In this document: positions 35,543 to 43,719 of the stretch, piece after piece
How the letters are laid out: every line of letters starts with the position of its first letter
Position numbering within the stretch: the first letter of the stretch is position 1
Assembly (NCBI RefSeq): GCF_900313025.1
Contig: NZ_OMPQ01000008.1
Span: 289,432-353,431 of the forward strand
Direction: 5' to 3'
DNA from: Pseudophaeobacter sp. EL27
Lineage (GTDB): Bacteria > Pseudomonadota > Alphaproteobacteria > Rhodobacterales > Rhodobacteraceae
Length of the DNA: 64,000 nucleotides
Program-made: the position numbers and the translations under genes
The notes under the pieces: model-generated
Seen by the model: only the letters and a program-made list of their open reading frames with translations
Databases searched by the model: none
What the model was told of the DNA's origin: nothing

Positions 35543-35583
35543 TCCCCTTGACCGGCAGGGCATCAAAGATGCCCGAGAGGGGA
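35543..35583 (+). repeat. Micro-insertion of type 2 (copy 2, inverted) in the OrfB pseudogene
   Basis: Between TTFYR and YDRYLQ there are 41 bases where intact genes have about four. The forward strand reads CCGGCA, then the perfect hairpin GGGCATC-AAA-GATGCCC, then GAGAGG, the same architecture as 35066-35116 in the other orientation. Confidence 0.55.
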
Positions 35584-35769
35584 CGGTAGAATGTGGTGCG
35601 AGGAATGCCGAGTTTGGCCAGTGTCAGGCCTGCTGACATACAGCTTTCTTCAACCGACCTGATGATCTCCAGCTTCTCAAAAGCAGGAGATGGCTAAAGC
35701 GGCTAGGACAGTCTCGGGGTTAACCGGCACCAAAAAACAGCCTGCCCAAATATCAGCCGGTCCCAGATA

Positions 35770-36609
35770 TCAGAGCGCCAACGCACCAATACCACCAAAG
35801 GCCAGCATACAGCCCAGCCATTGTAGCGCCGTCATCCGTTCGCGCAGGATCATCCAAGCCAGCACCACGGTGAGCATCCCAAAAACAGAAGAAGACACAG
35901 CCGCGTACTCTGCATGCGGCATCCCGCCAGCCTTCAGAACATTTTGCAACGCCATGCCATCCAACACCCCCATGGTGACCAACAGGGGGAGTGCGCGCCA
36001 GCCTGGCCACACCAAGTTTCGGGTCAGCGCCATCAAGCACAACAACCCGATCAGTGCCGTAATTCGGGTGGCCAGATTTGCCTGTGGCGCTCCAAACTCT
36101 GCCGCGTATTGACCCAGAGCGAAGGTAGAGGCAAACCCCGCAGCCCCCAGCAAAGACAGGGCAACTGTTGCTTTCCAAGCCCCTGTTACGCCAGTTTCCT
36201 GAGGTCGGCCCGCAGCAGCGCCAACGCCCAGAACAATCACGACAACCGCCAGCCACTGCCAGGATGAGACCTCAACCCCGCGCCAGATCGCAAAACCCAC
36301 CGACAGTACGGGGTAGCTGGCAACAAGTGGTGCCACCAATGCCACGGGCCCACGCCGGAACGCGGCATAAAGCGCCAGATCCGCAATCAAGAAACTCCCC
36401 CCTGCTGCAATGGCATAGCCCAGAGCCTGACTAGGCAGGGCCAGTTCTGCTCCGGACAGGCTGATCCCAGCCAGTTGAAACACAGTTCCCACAGCCAGAA
36501 CCACCATCAAGGAGCCCATAAGCGGCACTGAATCCTTCAGGTAGCGCACCGAAAAATCATGCAAGCCCCAACATAGGGCCGCAATGAGACCCAAGCCCAG
36601 CGCGCTCAA
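35770..36609 (-). CDS. EamA-family (DMT superfamily) transporter
   Basis: This 279-residue protein has ten predicted membrane helices arranged as two EamA repeats. The start is GLGLIAALCWGLHDFSVRYL; the second repeat ends with VLAWMILRERMTALQWLGCM, the typical RE-containing loop before the last helix. DMT exporters remove amino acids, nucleobases or other small metabolites; the cargo is unknown. It is monocistronic between the IS3 debris and the haemoglobin gene. Confidence 0.85.
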   Translation of the reverse strand: MSALGLGLIAALCWGLHDFSVRYLKDSVPLMGSLMVVLAVGTVFQLAGISLSGAELALPSQALGYAIAAGGSFLIADLALYAAFRRGPVALVAPLVASYPVLSVGFAIWRGVEVSSWQWLAVVVIVLGVGAAAGRPQETGVTGAWKATVALSLLGAAGFASTFALGQYAAEFGAPQANLATRITALIGLLCLMALTRNLVWPGWRALPLLVTMGVLDGMALQNVLKAGGMPHAEYAAVSSSVFGMLTVVLAWMILRERMTALQWLGCMLAFGGIGALAL

Positions 36610-36742
36610 GCGGTGTGCTCCTGTGTCAGGGGTATTGCCGTCATTACAACCTCATGAGTGTTGCGAAGAGAACCAACTCCGCACTACTGTTGTTAAATAT
36701 ATATTCCCACCAGGCAACCCAGAAACCCACTAGGATCCATCT

Positions 36743-37171
36743 ATGACTTCGCCCCGAATCTCACCTCTGGATCAAATCGGTGGAGAGGATAAGCTGCGGC
36801 AGGTGGTCGAGCGGTTTTATGACCTGATGGAAACCGATCCCGCCGCTGAAACCTTGCATCGTTTGCATTTTCGCGGCCATGGACTGGACCATACGCGGCA
36901 GGCTCAGTTTGAATTCCTTTGTGGATTTCTTGGTGGTCGCAGTTACTACAAAGAACGCCTTGGTCAAATGAACCTGCGTGAGATCCATGGCCATATTCCC
37001 ATTCGTGAGGCTGATGCCGAACTCTGGTTGACTCTCTTTGACAGCGCACTGGCCGATTGCAACATCGGTGGTCCAGCCCTGAACACTTGGCGGGCGGCTT
37101 TGCGTCGCGCAGCGTTCTCTTTGGTCAACGATGTATCCGATTGGCGACTGGACAGCCCGACAAGGAAATGA
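36743..37171 (+). CDS. Group II truncated haemoglobin
   Basis: This 142-residue protein has the 2/2 globin pattern: the B-helix FYDLME with a Tyr at B10, YYKERLGQMNLREIHGHIPI (E-F region containing the proximal His, as in the group II YxERYGHxxLRxxHxxFxI motif), and AELWLTLFDSAL with Trp at G8. Such globins bind O2 or NO and are usually associated with NO or oxidative-stress protection. It is monocistronic, and convergent with gmaS. A bidirectional use of the downstream hairpin is unlikely because there is no T-run on this strand. Confidence 0.85.
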   Translation: MTSPRISPLDQIGGEDKLRQVVERFYDLMETDPAAETLHRLHFRGHGLDHTRQAQFEFLCGFLGGRSYYKERLGQMNLREIHGHIPIREADAELWLTLFDSALADCNIGGPALNTWRAALRRAAFSLVNDVSDWRLDSPTRK

Positions 37172-37182
37172 TCGCCACATAA

Positions 37183-37214
37183 TGAAAAATGCCCCGACCA
37201 CAGAGGGCCGGAGC
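37183..37214 (-). terminator. Rho-independent terminator of the mgs-gmaS operon
   Basis: On the reverse strand, GCTCCGGCC-CTCTGT-GGTCGGGGC (nine pairs including two G-T wobbles, 37191-37214) is followed by ATTTTTCATT, 25 bases after the gmaS stop. Confidence 0.8.
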
Positions 37215-37238
37215 AGTGAGGGGGTGTAAAATCTCGGA

Positions 37239-38567
37239 CTAGATATCCAGAGTGTTCTCGCGTTCCCAGCGACTGAAGTGGCTGACAAATGAATTCCACT
37301 CCTGGTGCTTCATCTTCAGATAGGCGTTCGAGAACTCTTCGCCCATCATCGCCTTCAGCTCACTGTCTTGATCATACTGGCGCAAAGCATCCAGCATGTT
37401 CAGCGGCAGCTTGGGCGCATCGGTGATCGACTGACCCTCTGCATACATATCAATGTCGTGGCGCTGGCCAGGATCCGCCTTGGAGCGAATGCCCGATAGC
37501 CCTGCGGCAATGATCACCGCTTGCAGCAAATAGGGGTTTGTCGCCCCATCTGGCAGCCGCAATTCAAACCGGCCCGGCCCCGGTACACGCACCATGTGGG
37601 TCCGATTGTTACCGGTCCAGGTCACCGTATTGGGGGCCCAGGTCGCTCCAGAAATCGTCCGTGGCGCGTTGATCCGCTTGTAGCTGTTCACCGTTGGGTT
37701 GGTGATCGCTGCCAGCGCACTGGCGTGCTTCATGATGCCGCCAAGGAAGTGTTTTCCACGCTCACCAAGCCCAACTTCACCGGTCTGGCCTTCGCCGTCC
37801 CCGGCAAAGACATTGACCCGCGAATCCGCACCAGGTGCGTCCCAGACCGAGATATGCGCATGGCAGCCATTGCCGGTTAGCCCCTCGATGGGTTTGGGCA
37901 TAAAGGTGGCGCGGAAACCGTGTTTTTCCGCCACCGATTTGGTCATGAATTTAAAAAAGGAATGTTTGTCGGCGGTCTGCAGGGCATCGTCAAATTCCCA
38001 GTTCATCTCAAACTGGCCATTCGCATCCTCATGATCGTTTTGATACGGCCCCCAACCCAGATCGAGCATGTAGTCGCAAATCTCGCGTACGACCTCGTAA
38101 CGACGCATCACCGCCTGTTGGTCATAACAGGGTTTCACTGCAGTATCGAAAGGGTCACTGATCTCGGTGCCCTCAGGCGTCAGCAAAAAGAACTCAGCCT
38201 CGATGCCGGTCTTTACATGCATACCCTCGGCGGCGGCCTCATCAATCAAGCGACGCAACACATTGCGCGGCGCCTGGGCCACATCCTGACCTTCCATCAC
38301 GCAATTGCCAGCCACCCAGGCCACTTCGGGCTTCCAGGGCAGTTGGATCACCGATGAAGGATCCGGCACCGCCAGCATATCGGGATGCGCCGGGGTCATA
38401 TCCAACCAGGTGGCAAAACCGGCAAAGCCCGCACCATCTTCCTGCATGCCTGCGATGGCCTGTGCCGGCACCAGCTTGGCTCTTTGTCCACCGAACAGAT
38501 CGGTGAACGATATCATGAAATACTTGACGCCTTTTTCTTTGGCGAAAGCAGCCAGATCTACCGTCAT
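37239..38567 (-). CDS. gmaS: Gamma-glutamylmethylamide synthetase (glutamine synthetase family)
   Basis: This 442-residue glutamine-synthetase fold enzyme has TGIEAEFFLLTP (metal-binding Glu pair), QFEMNWEFDDALQTADKHSF and FMPKPIEGLTGNGCHAHISV (ATP and metal site) and NSYKRINAPRTISGATWAPN. Length and sequence fit GmaS/type III-like GlnT rather than ammonia-assimilating GlnA. It ligates methylamine to glutamate with ATP, the first step of the N-methylglutamate pathway. Position downstream of mgsABC and opposite dmmDABC supports this strongly. An intercistronic terminator at 38600-38634 suggests additional, separate expression. Confidence 0.88.
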   Translation of the reverse strand: MTVDLAAFAKEKGVKYFMISFTDLFGGQRAKLVPAQAIAGMQEDGAGFAGFATWLDMTPAHPDMLAVPDPSSVIQLPWKPEVAWVAGNCVMEGQDVAQAPRNVLRRLIDEAAAEGMHVKTGIEAEFFLLTPEGTEISDPFDTAVKPCYDQQAVMRRYEVVREICDYMLDLGWGPYQNDHEDANGQFEMNWEFDDALQTADKHSFFKFMTKSVAEKHGFRATFMPKPIEGLTGNGCHAHISVWDAPGADSRVNVFAGDGEGQTGEVGLGERGKHFLGGIMKHASALAAITNPTVNSYKRINAPRTISGATWAPNTVTWTGNNRTHMVRVPGPGRFELRLPDGATNPYLLQAVIIAAGLSGIRSKADPGQRHDIDMYAEGQSITDAPKLPLNMLDALRQYDQDSELKAMMGEEFSNAYLKMKHQEWNSFVSHFSRWERENTLDI

Positions 38568-38599
38568 GGTCTGATTTCCCTTCCCTGTTGTCTTGTTTT

Positions 38600-38634
38600 C
38601 AAAAGAAAAGGCGCAGCCCGTGTTGTGCTGCGCC
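38600..38634 (-). terminator. Terminator-like hairpin between mgsC and gmaS
   Basis: On the reverse strand GGCGCAGC (38627-38634) pairs with GCTGCGCC (38610-38617) and is followed by TTTTCTTTT. It lies 14 bases after the mgsC stop and about 30 bases before the gmaS start, so only part of the transcripts should enter gmaS. Confidence 0.75.
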
Positions 38635-38648
38635 TGTCATCATTTCAC

Positions 38649-39986
38649 TCAGAAACCACCTTTTCCGGGGTACCATTCGGTGCCCGCCAAAGGCACCTGC
38701 GCCATGGCAGCGGCTTCCATTGTCAGCGCACAAAGATCCTCGGGTTCAAGGTTGTGCAGATGGTTGTGACCGCAGGCACGGGCAATGGTCTGGGCCTCTA
38801 GCGTCATCACGTTTAGATAGTTGCGCAAGCGTCGCCCGGCCTCGACCGGATCAAGCCGGGCCGCCAACTCCGGATCCTGGGTGGTAATGCCCGCTGGGTC
38901 CAGCCCTTCGTGCCAATCATCATAGGCTCCAGTTGTGGTGCCCAGTTTCTGATACTCGGACTCCCATTTGGGATCATTGTCACCAATCGCCACCATGGCC
39001 GCAGTACCGATCGAGACTGCGTCGGCTCCCAGTGCCAGGGCCTTGGCCACATCCGCGCCGGTGCGAATACCACCCGAGATCACCAGCTGTACCTTACGGT
39101 GCATACCCAGGTCCTGCAGCGCTTTCACCGCCGGGCGAATACAGGCAAGCGTCGGCTGGCCCACATGTTCGATGAACACGTCCTGTGTCGCAGCCGTGCC
39201 GCCCTGCATCCCATCCAGAACCACAACATCGGCCCCAGCCTTGATCGCCAGCGTGGTATCAAAATAGGGCCGCGCACCTGCGATTTTTACATAGATCGGC
39301 ACGCGGCCATTGGTAATCTCGCGCAGTTCCAGAATTTTGATCTCCAGATCATCCGGGCCGGTCCAATCCGGGTGCCGACAAGAGGAGCGCTGATCAATGC
39401 CTTTTGGCAGGGTACGCATTTCGGCCACCCGGTCCGAGATCTTCTGCCCCAGAAGCATACCGCCGCCACCGGGTTTGGCGCCCTGCCCCACCACGATCTC
39501 AATTGCATCGGCCTTGCGCAGATCATTGGGGTTCATACCATAGCGCGAAGGCAGATATTGATAGACCAACTGTTTGGAGTGGCCGCGCTCTTCCGGGGTC
39601 ATGCCGCCATCACCCGTGGTCGTCGAGGTGCCTGCCAATGAAGCGCCACGTCCCAGCGCTTCCTTGGCCGGGCCGGACAGAGCGCCAAAGCTCATCCCAG
39701 CGATGGTGATCGGGATGTCCAGTTTGATCGGGTTCTTGGCAAAGCGGGTGCCCAATAGCACGCTGGTGTCGCATTTCTCGCGATACCCTTCTAATGGGTA
39801 ACGCGACACCGAAGCGCCAAGGAACAATAGATCATCAAAATGCGGTACCTTACGTTTGGCACCGCCGCCGCGAATGTCATAAATTCCGGTTGCCGCAGCC
39901 CGACGGATCTCGGCATTGATCTCGTTGGTGAATGTCGCCGACTGGATCGGCATCGTGCGAGGAATGTTGTGAGTATCGTCTGTCAT
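38649..39986 (-). CDS. mgsC: N-methylglutamate synthase FMN/Fe-S subunit (glutamate synthase-like, GlxD/MgsC)
   Basis: From ATG 39986, 11 bases after mgsB (SD GAGGGA), the product has 445 residues. It corresponds to the FMN-binding barrel of glutamate synthase: ITIAGMSFGALSGPAKEALG, GEGG-like TGDGGMTPEE, GQGAKPGGGGMLLGQKIS, VVLDGMQGGTAAT, and the C-terminal IGTAAMVAIGD. An upstream in-frame start at 40085 would overlap mgsB. With MgsA and MgsB it makes N-methylglutamate from gamma-glutamylmethylamide. Confidence 0.88.
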   Translation of the reverse strand: MTDDTHNIPRTMPIQSATFTNEINAEIRRAAATGIYDIRGGGAKRKVPHFDDLLFLGASVSRYPLEGYREKCDTSVLLGTRFAKNPIKLDIPITIAGMSFGALSGPAKEALGRGASLAGTSTTTGDGGMTPEERGHSKQLVYQYLPSRYGMNPNDLRKADAIEIVVGQGAKPGGGGMLLGQKISDRVAEMRTLPKGIDQRSSCRHPDWTGPDDLEIKILELREITNGRVPIYVKIAGARPYFDTTLAIKAGADVVVLDGMQGGTAATQDVFIEHVGQPTLACIRPAVKALQDLGMHRKVQLVISGGIRTGADVAKALALGADAVSIGTAAMVAIGDNDPKWESEYQKLGTTTGAYDDWHEGLDPAGITTQDPELAARLDPVEAGRRLRNYLNVMTLEAQTIARACGHNHLHNLEPEDLCALTMEAAAMAQVPLAGTEWYPGKGGF

Positions 39987-39996
39987 GTCCATTCCC

Positions 39997-40674
39997 TCAG
40001 TAGGCGTTGTCGATGTTGAAATTATAAAGCCCACGGGCTGAACCGTAGCGTTTGAACTCTTCTGGTTTGGCGTCACAGCCACCACGGATCAGCAGCTCAG
40101 ACAGCAATTCCAGATGTTCGGGTCGCATTTCCTTTTCAACGCAATCCGCTCCCAAGGACTTGACCGAGCCGCGTACAAACAGTCGTGCTTCATAGAGGGA
40201 ATCCCCCAGTGCGTCGCCCGCGTCACCGCAGACCACAAGATTGCCGGACTGCGCCATAAAGGCGGACATATGGCCGATGTTGCCATGCACAATGATGTCG
40301 ATACCCTTCATGGAGATACCACAACGTGAGGAGGCATTGCCCTTGATCACCAAGGTGCCGCCATGGCCAGTGGCCCCGGCATATTGCGAAGCATCACCTT
40401 CGACTACGACCATGCCGCTCATCATGTTTTCTGCAGCGCCAGGGCCGACAGAGCCATGCACATGCACGGTCGCCTGCTGGTTCATTCCGGCGCAATAATA
40501 GCCGGTAGAGCCTTTGACGTTGACCTCAATCGGTGCGTCCAACCCCACGGCAATCGCGTGACTGCCCTTTGGGTTTATCACTTCCCAATGGGTCTGATTG
40601 GTGTTTTCTGCCTGGCTGTGCAGGGTCGAGTTGAGGGCGCGCAGGCCCTCAGCTTCCAGATCAAATACCTGCAT
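39997..40674 (-). CDS. mgsB: N-methylglutamate synthase GXGXG subunit (GlxC/MgsB)
   Basis: Starting at ATG 40674, one base after the mgsA stop, the 225-residue product consists of the right-handed beta-helix found at the C-terminus of glutamate synthase. Repeated turns such as GSTGYYCAGMNQQATVHVHG and GDASQYAGATGHGGTLVIKG show the GxGxG pattern. It has no catalytic residues and serves as structural core of the complex. An earlier in-frame start at 40713 overlaps mgsA and is rejected. Confidence 0.87.
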   Translation of the reverse strand: MQVFDLEAEGLRALNSTLHSQAENTNQTHWEVINPKGSHAIAVGLDAPIEVNVKGSTGYYCAGMNQQATVHVHGSVGPGAAENMMSGMVVVEGDASQYAGATGHGGTLVIKGNASSRCGISMKGIDIIVHGNIGHMSAFMAQSGNLVVCGDAGDALGDSLYEARLFVRGSVKSLGADCVEKEMRPEHLELLSELLIRGGCDAKPEEFKRYGSARGLYNFNIDNAY

Positions 40675-40675
40675 C

Positions 40676-41605
40676 TCAGGCTGCCTTCTCGTGAGTGGTC
40701 GGAGCGCTGTCATGGCTCCAGAAATAGACCGTTGCAGGCTCAGGCTCCCAAACCCGGGCCTCTTCGATCCCCGGCAGATTCACCAGAGCACGGTATTCCG
40801 AACCAAAGGCAACGTATTGATCGGTTTCCGCCATCACCGCAGGTTTGCAAGCAATCGGATCACGCACCACGCCAAAGCCATCCTTGGTGCCGACCACAAA
40901 GGTGAAGAACCCGTCCAGATCATCCAGGCTGGCCTCAAGCGCCTGGCCCAGGCTGGCGCCTTCGCGCATTTTCCAGGTCAGATAGGCCGCACCGACTTCG
41001 GTGTCGTTTTCAGTCTGGATATGCACCCCTTCGCGGCGCAGCTTGCGACGCAACGAGTTGTGGTTCGACAAAGAGCCATTGTGCACCAGGCACTGGTCGG
41101 ATCCAGTATTAAACGGATGCGCGCCCATGGTGGTTACCGCTGATTCAGTTGCCATCCGGGTGTGGCCAATGCCGTGGGTGCCCGTCATGCTGCTCAGCGC
41201 AAAACGTTCCGCAACAGAACGTGGCAGACCGACTTCTTTGTAGATCTCAAGGCTTTCACCCTGACTCATGACCCTCACAGTGGGCCGGAGCTCAGCCAAG
41301 GCTGCGCGTGCCGCATCCAATTCAGCTGCGGGAACATCCAGTACAGCATGTGTATCTACCACCGAGATGGCAACCTCGCCCTGCAAGGCTGCAGTCAAAT
41401 CGCTTGCCAGCGTGGCAAAATCGGCCTCAGGCGTTGCAGATTGAACTGTCAGCTTGACTGTTCCGTCTTCGCCCGAACCGTAGATGGCAATACCGGCACT
41501 GTCTGGTCCCCGGTCTGTCATGGTGATCAACATATCCGTCAGCATCGCGCCCAGCTGTGGCGCCAGTGACTGGTCTTTGAGGAATAATCCTACAATCCCG
41601 CACAT
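40676..41605 (-). CDS. mgsA: N-methylglutamate synthase amidotransferase subunit (class II, GlxB/MgsA)
   Basis: This 309-residue protein begins MCGIVGLFLKD, with Cys2 becoming the N-terminal nucleophile of Ntn amidotransferases. GHTRMATESAVTTMGAHPF, CLVHNGSLSNHNSLRRKL and NDTEVGAAYL are the glutamine-site loops. The expected role is release of methylamine from gamma-glutamylmethylamide for transfer to 2-oxoglutarate on MgsC. It is first of mgsABC; the 146-base gap upstream contains a terminator hairpin and probably its own promoter. Confidence 0.87.
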   Translation of the reverse strand: MCGIVGLFLKDQSLAPQLGAMLTDMLITMTDRGPDSAGIAIYGSGEDGTVKLTVQSATPEADFATLASDLTAALQGEVAISVVDTHAVLDVPAAELDAARAALAELRPTVRVMSQGESLEIYKEVGLPRSVAERFALSSMTGTHGIGHTRMATESAVTTMGAHPFNTGSDQCLVHNGSLSNHNSLRRKLRREGVHIQTENDTEVGAAYLTWKMREGASLGQALEASLDDLDGFFTFVVGTKDGFGVVRDPIACKPAVMAETDQYVAFGSEYRALVNLPGIEEARVWEPEPATVYFWSHDSAPTTHEKAA

Positions 41606-41704
41606 GGATAATGGCCCTCCGTCAGGTTGTTTCGTTGAGTCGAGGCTAGCACCAACGCAAAGCCGTTACAATAATTTTAGGAAAGTATTTTTCCCCATAA
41701 GAAA

Positions 41705-41729
41705 GGCGCGACTACTGAGTAGCCGCGCC
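41705..41729 (-). terminator. Hairpin between the small membrane protein gene and mgsA
   Basis: GGCGCG-a-CTAC-tga-GTAG-c-CGCGCC forms a near-perfect 11-pair stem. On the reverse strand it is followed by TTTCTTAT, consistent with termination of the amt transcript. Confidence 0.65.
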
Positions 41730-41751
41730 CCACTATCGCTGATGTTTTAGC

Positions 41752-41967
41752 TCAGTATCGTTCGAGCTGAGCGTGAACCTTATCCGGATCTCCGGTACGT
41801 TTGGCCTCCTCCAGATGTTTGCCTTCGCGGACAAATTGTATCCGGTGCCAGATGATCCAAAAGGCAATCCCGACCAGCGCCATCAGAAACTCTGAGCCCT
41901 GCAAGGGATAGATCGGGCCGACTTCCGCCAGATCCACCGCCCAGCTTTCAATTCCTATCGTTGACAT
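41752..41967 (-). CDS. Small single-span membrane protein following amt
   Basis: This 71-residue protein has one predicted helix (EFLMALVGIAFWIIWHRIQF, residues 26-45) followed by a charged cytoplasmic tail ending KVHAQLERY. It lies 12 bases after amt on the same strand and before mgsA, so it is co-transcribed with the ammonium transporter. I do not recognise a family. A small accessory subunit for Amt is plausible from position alone. Confidence 0.75.
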   Translation of the reverse strand: MSTIGIESWAVDLAEVGPIYPLQGSEFLMALVGIAFWIIWHRIQFVREGKHLEEAKRTGDPDKVHAQLERY

Positions 41968-41979
41968 GTCGCTGTCTCC

Positions 41980-43353
41980 TCACTCTGCTGGGGTTACTTT
42001 GGCGGCCAGATGGGCCTTATCTGCTTCGATGATTTCGGCCTTTGCGTCCTCGTAAGCATGGTGTTCCGCGTAATCGAGACCCATCAGTTCAACCTCTTCT
42101 GGGATCCGCAGCACACCTGCGCGCGCTTGTAGTTTGGCTACGCACCAGGCCGGGAGGAACCCTAAACCGAAGAACATGATCACCGCACCCAGGGTCTGGC
42201 CAAGTGGGTTTACGGCGGCATAGCCCTCAAACGGAGACGATGGTGCGCCCCAAAGGACAAACCCCGAGATGATCAGGCCAACAACACCAGCATATCCATG
42301 CACCGCAACAGCCCCGACTGCATCGTCCAGCTTGAATCGGCGTTCGACCCAGTAGTGCAGGTTGTAGACGATCACGACCCCGACAGCTGCGACCAGCATC
42401 GCCTGAATCGGGTGATACAGATCGTTGCCCGCAGAGGCGGTAATGACACCAGCCAATCCACCTGAGAAGGTCCAGAAAGCATCGCCTTTGGAGACCACAT
42501 AGGCCGCCATCAATCCACCAGACAGCGACATCAGGAAGTTAAATGTGATGGCCGAAAGCGAGGTTGGCGCCAGATAGATATTGGTCGCGGTCCATGTTGT
42601 GCCGGTAATCTGGCCACCAATGGCTTCGGGAGAAATGATCGGCACGTTACAGGCCGCATAAAAGCCCCAGAAACCAGTGTAGATCAAAAAGATCCCGATG
42701 GTCAGCATCCAGGGGTTGTGCGGAGGAATGTCGCGCGGTGTGCCGTCTTTGGCGAATTTGCCAATCCGTGGCCCCAGTACCATGATCACACCCAGCGCAT
42801 AGCCACCAGCAATCGCGTGGATCACCCCGGATGCATAGGCGTCGTGATAGCCCAAATATTTCACCATCCAGCCTGCATAGTGCCAGCCCCAGGCTGCATC
42901 AATGATCCACCAGACCGAACCGATCAGCACCGCATGCACCCAGAGCGCTGAGGAGCGGATACGCTCGATCACCGAACCAGACACGATCGACGCCGCGGTC
43001 CAAGAGAACAACAGGAAGGCCGCCCAGAACACTCCGGTGATTCGGTCACTCAGGTTTGGCCCCATGGTTTCAGACCATGGCAGATTCGCGTTACCCATTT
43101 CGTGGTTCAAGCCTCCAAAGAATGGAAAATCTGGGAAGGCCCAGTAGATCCACCACCCGAAGAAGTAGAAGGTCACGGTAACCAGAGGGATAACCATGAC
43201 ATTTTTCATCAGCGTATGCATGTGGTTGCGTCGCCGACTGGCGCCAACTTCATACATGCAAAATCCAACGTGAATTAGGAACATAAAGACAATTGTCACC
43301 CAGTAGTAAAACTCGGTGAACACTGTCGTAAGTGCATTTAGATTACCGTCCAC
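41980..43353 (-). CDS. amt: Ammonium transporter (Amt family)
   Basis: This 457-residue, 11-helix protein keeps the twin pore histidines (SGVIHAIAGG and VAVHGYAGVVG) and the Asp eight residues before the first His (DAYASGVIH), as in AmtB. It has an extended C-terminal tail rich in charged residues (EVELMGLDYAEHHAYEDA). Its place between the mgs genes and divergent dmm genes indicates a role in recovering ammonium, or in methylammonium movement, during growth on methylated amines. No glnK gene is adjacent. Confidence 0.92.
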   Translation of the reverse strand: MDGNLNALTTVFTEFYYWVTIVFMFLIHVGFCMYEVGASRRRNHMHTLMKNVMVIPLVTVTFYFFGWWIYWAFPDFPFFGGLNHEMGNANLPWSETMGPNLSDRITGVFWAAFLLFSWTAASIVSGSVIERIRSSALWVHAVLIGSVWWIIDAAWGWHYAGWMVKYLGYHDAYASGVIHAIAGGYALGVIMVLGPRIGKFAKDGTPRDIPPHNPWMLTIGIFLIYTGFWGFYAACNVPIISPEAIGGQITGTTWTATNIYLAPTSLSAITFNFLMSLSGGLMAAYVVSKGDAFWTFSGGLAGVITASAGNDLYHPIQAMLVAAVGVVIVYNLHYWVERRFKLDDAVGAVAVHGYAGVVGLIISGFVLWGAPSSPFEGYAAVNPLGQTLGAVIMFFGLGFLPAWCVAKLQARAGVLRIPEEVELMGLDYAEHHAYEDAKAEIIEADKAHLAAKVTPAE

Positions 43354-43614
43354 GGCATCCTCTCCCCACTAGTTTCGTCTATTATTTTATCTCTCTGGTC
43401 ACGCTTCAAACTTTCCCTTCAGGAAACAGTTTGCACTATGGGGATACGCGCAAAGGGCTTCTGTCAACATTTTTGTGAGCCATTATCCGTGCCGCATTTG
43501 CACAATGAAGCGGCGGAAATCTGTCCAAATCCTCCGAAAACGTGGGCGCAAACCTCAACCAAATATGCACTTTATCGCAAATGCTACCCTGCAGAAATTG
43601 CCGACTCAGCCTCC

Positions 43615-43637
43615 AATTTTTCCTGTTAGGAAAAATT
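43615..43637. promoter_or_regulatory. Palindrome in the amt-dmmD divergent promoter region
   Basis: AATTTTTCCT-GTT-AGGAAAAATT is a perfect 10-bp inverted repeat about 80 bases before dmmD. A looser TTTCC-CTTCA-GGAAA copy lies at about 43412-43425 near amt. It is a candidate operator, possibly for the XRE-cupin regulator at 47928. The assignment is an inference. Confidence 0.5.
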
Positions 43638-43719
43638 ACTGCACAAGAGTATTGATTTTACCGTCAATCTCGGCCTCAATATCGACAACAAGCAAAAAGA
43701 CATCAGGGAGACGTGAGCT

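Larger units (their letters stand above)
34977..35681 (-). pseudogene. IS3-family transposase OrfB pseudogene with several micro-insertions
   Basis: Recognisable blocks in order on the reverse strand: EKLEIIRSVEESCM, KLGIPRTTFYR, YDRYLQRGE, LALKETELSPRELAVTF, YWVLKAHDLITSPAFL, NQLWQTDFTYIKILGWGWFY, LDDYSRYI, and EDVTDTLDLAWQASGCDQV. WQTDFTY contains the first catalytic Asp of the DDE core. The gene is broken by stops and frameshifts, and the last third is missing. Three extra segments of about 37-40 bases interrupt it (35066-35116, 35142-35185, 35543-35583). Confidence 0.85.

Noticed and set aside
37239-38567. Ordinary glutamine synthetase for ammonia assimilation
   Set aside because: The sequence, length and neighbourhood (mgsABC, amt, dmm genes) fit gamma-glutamylmethylamide synthetase better than GlnA.
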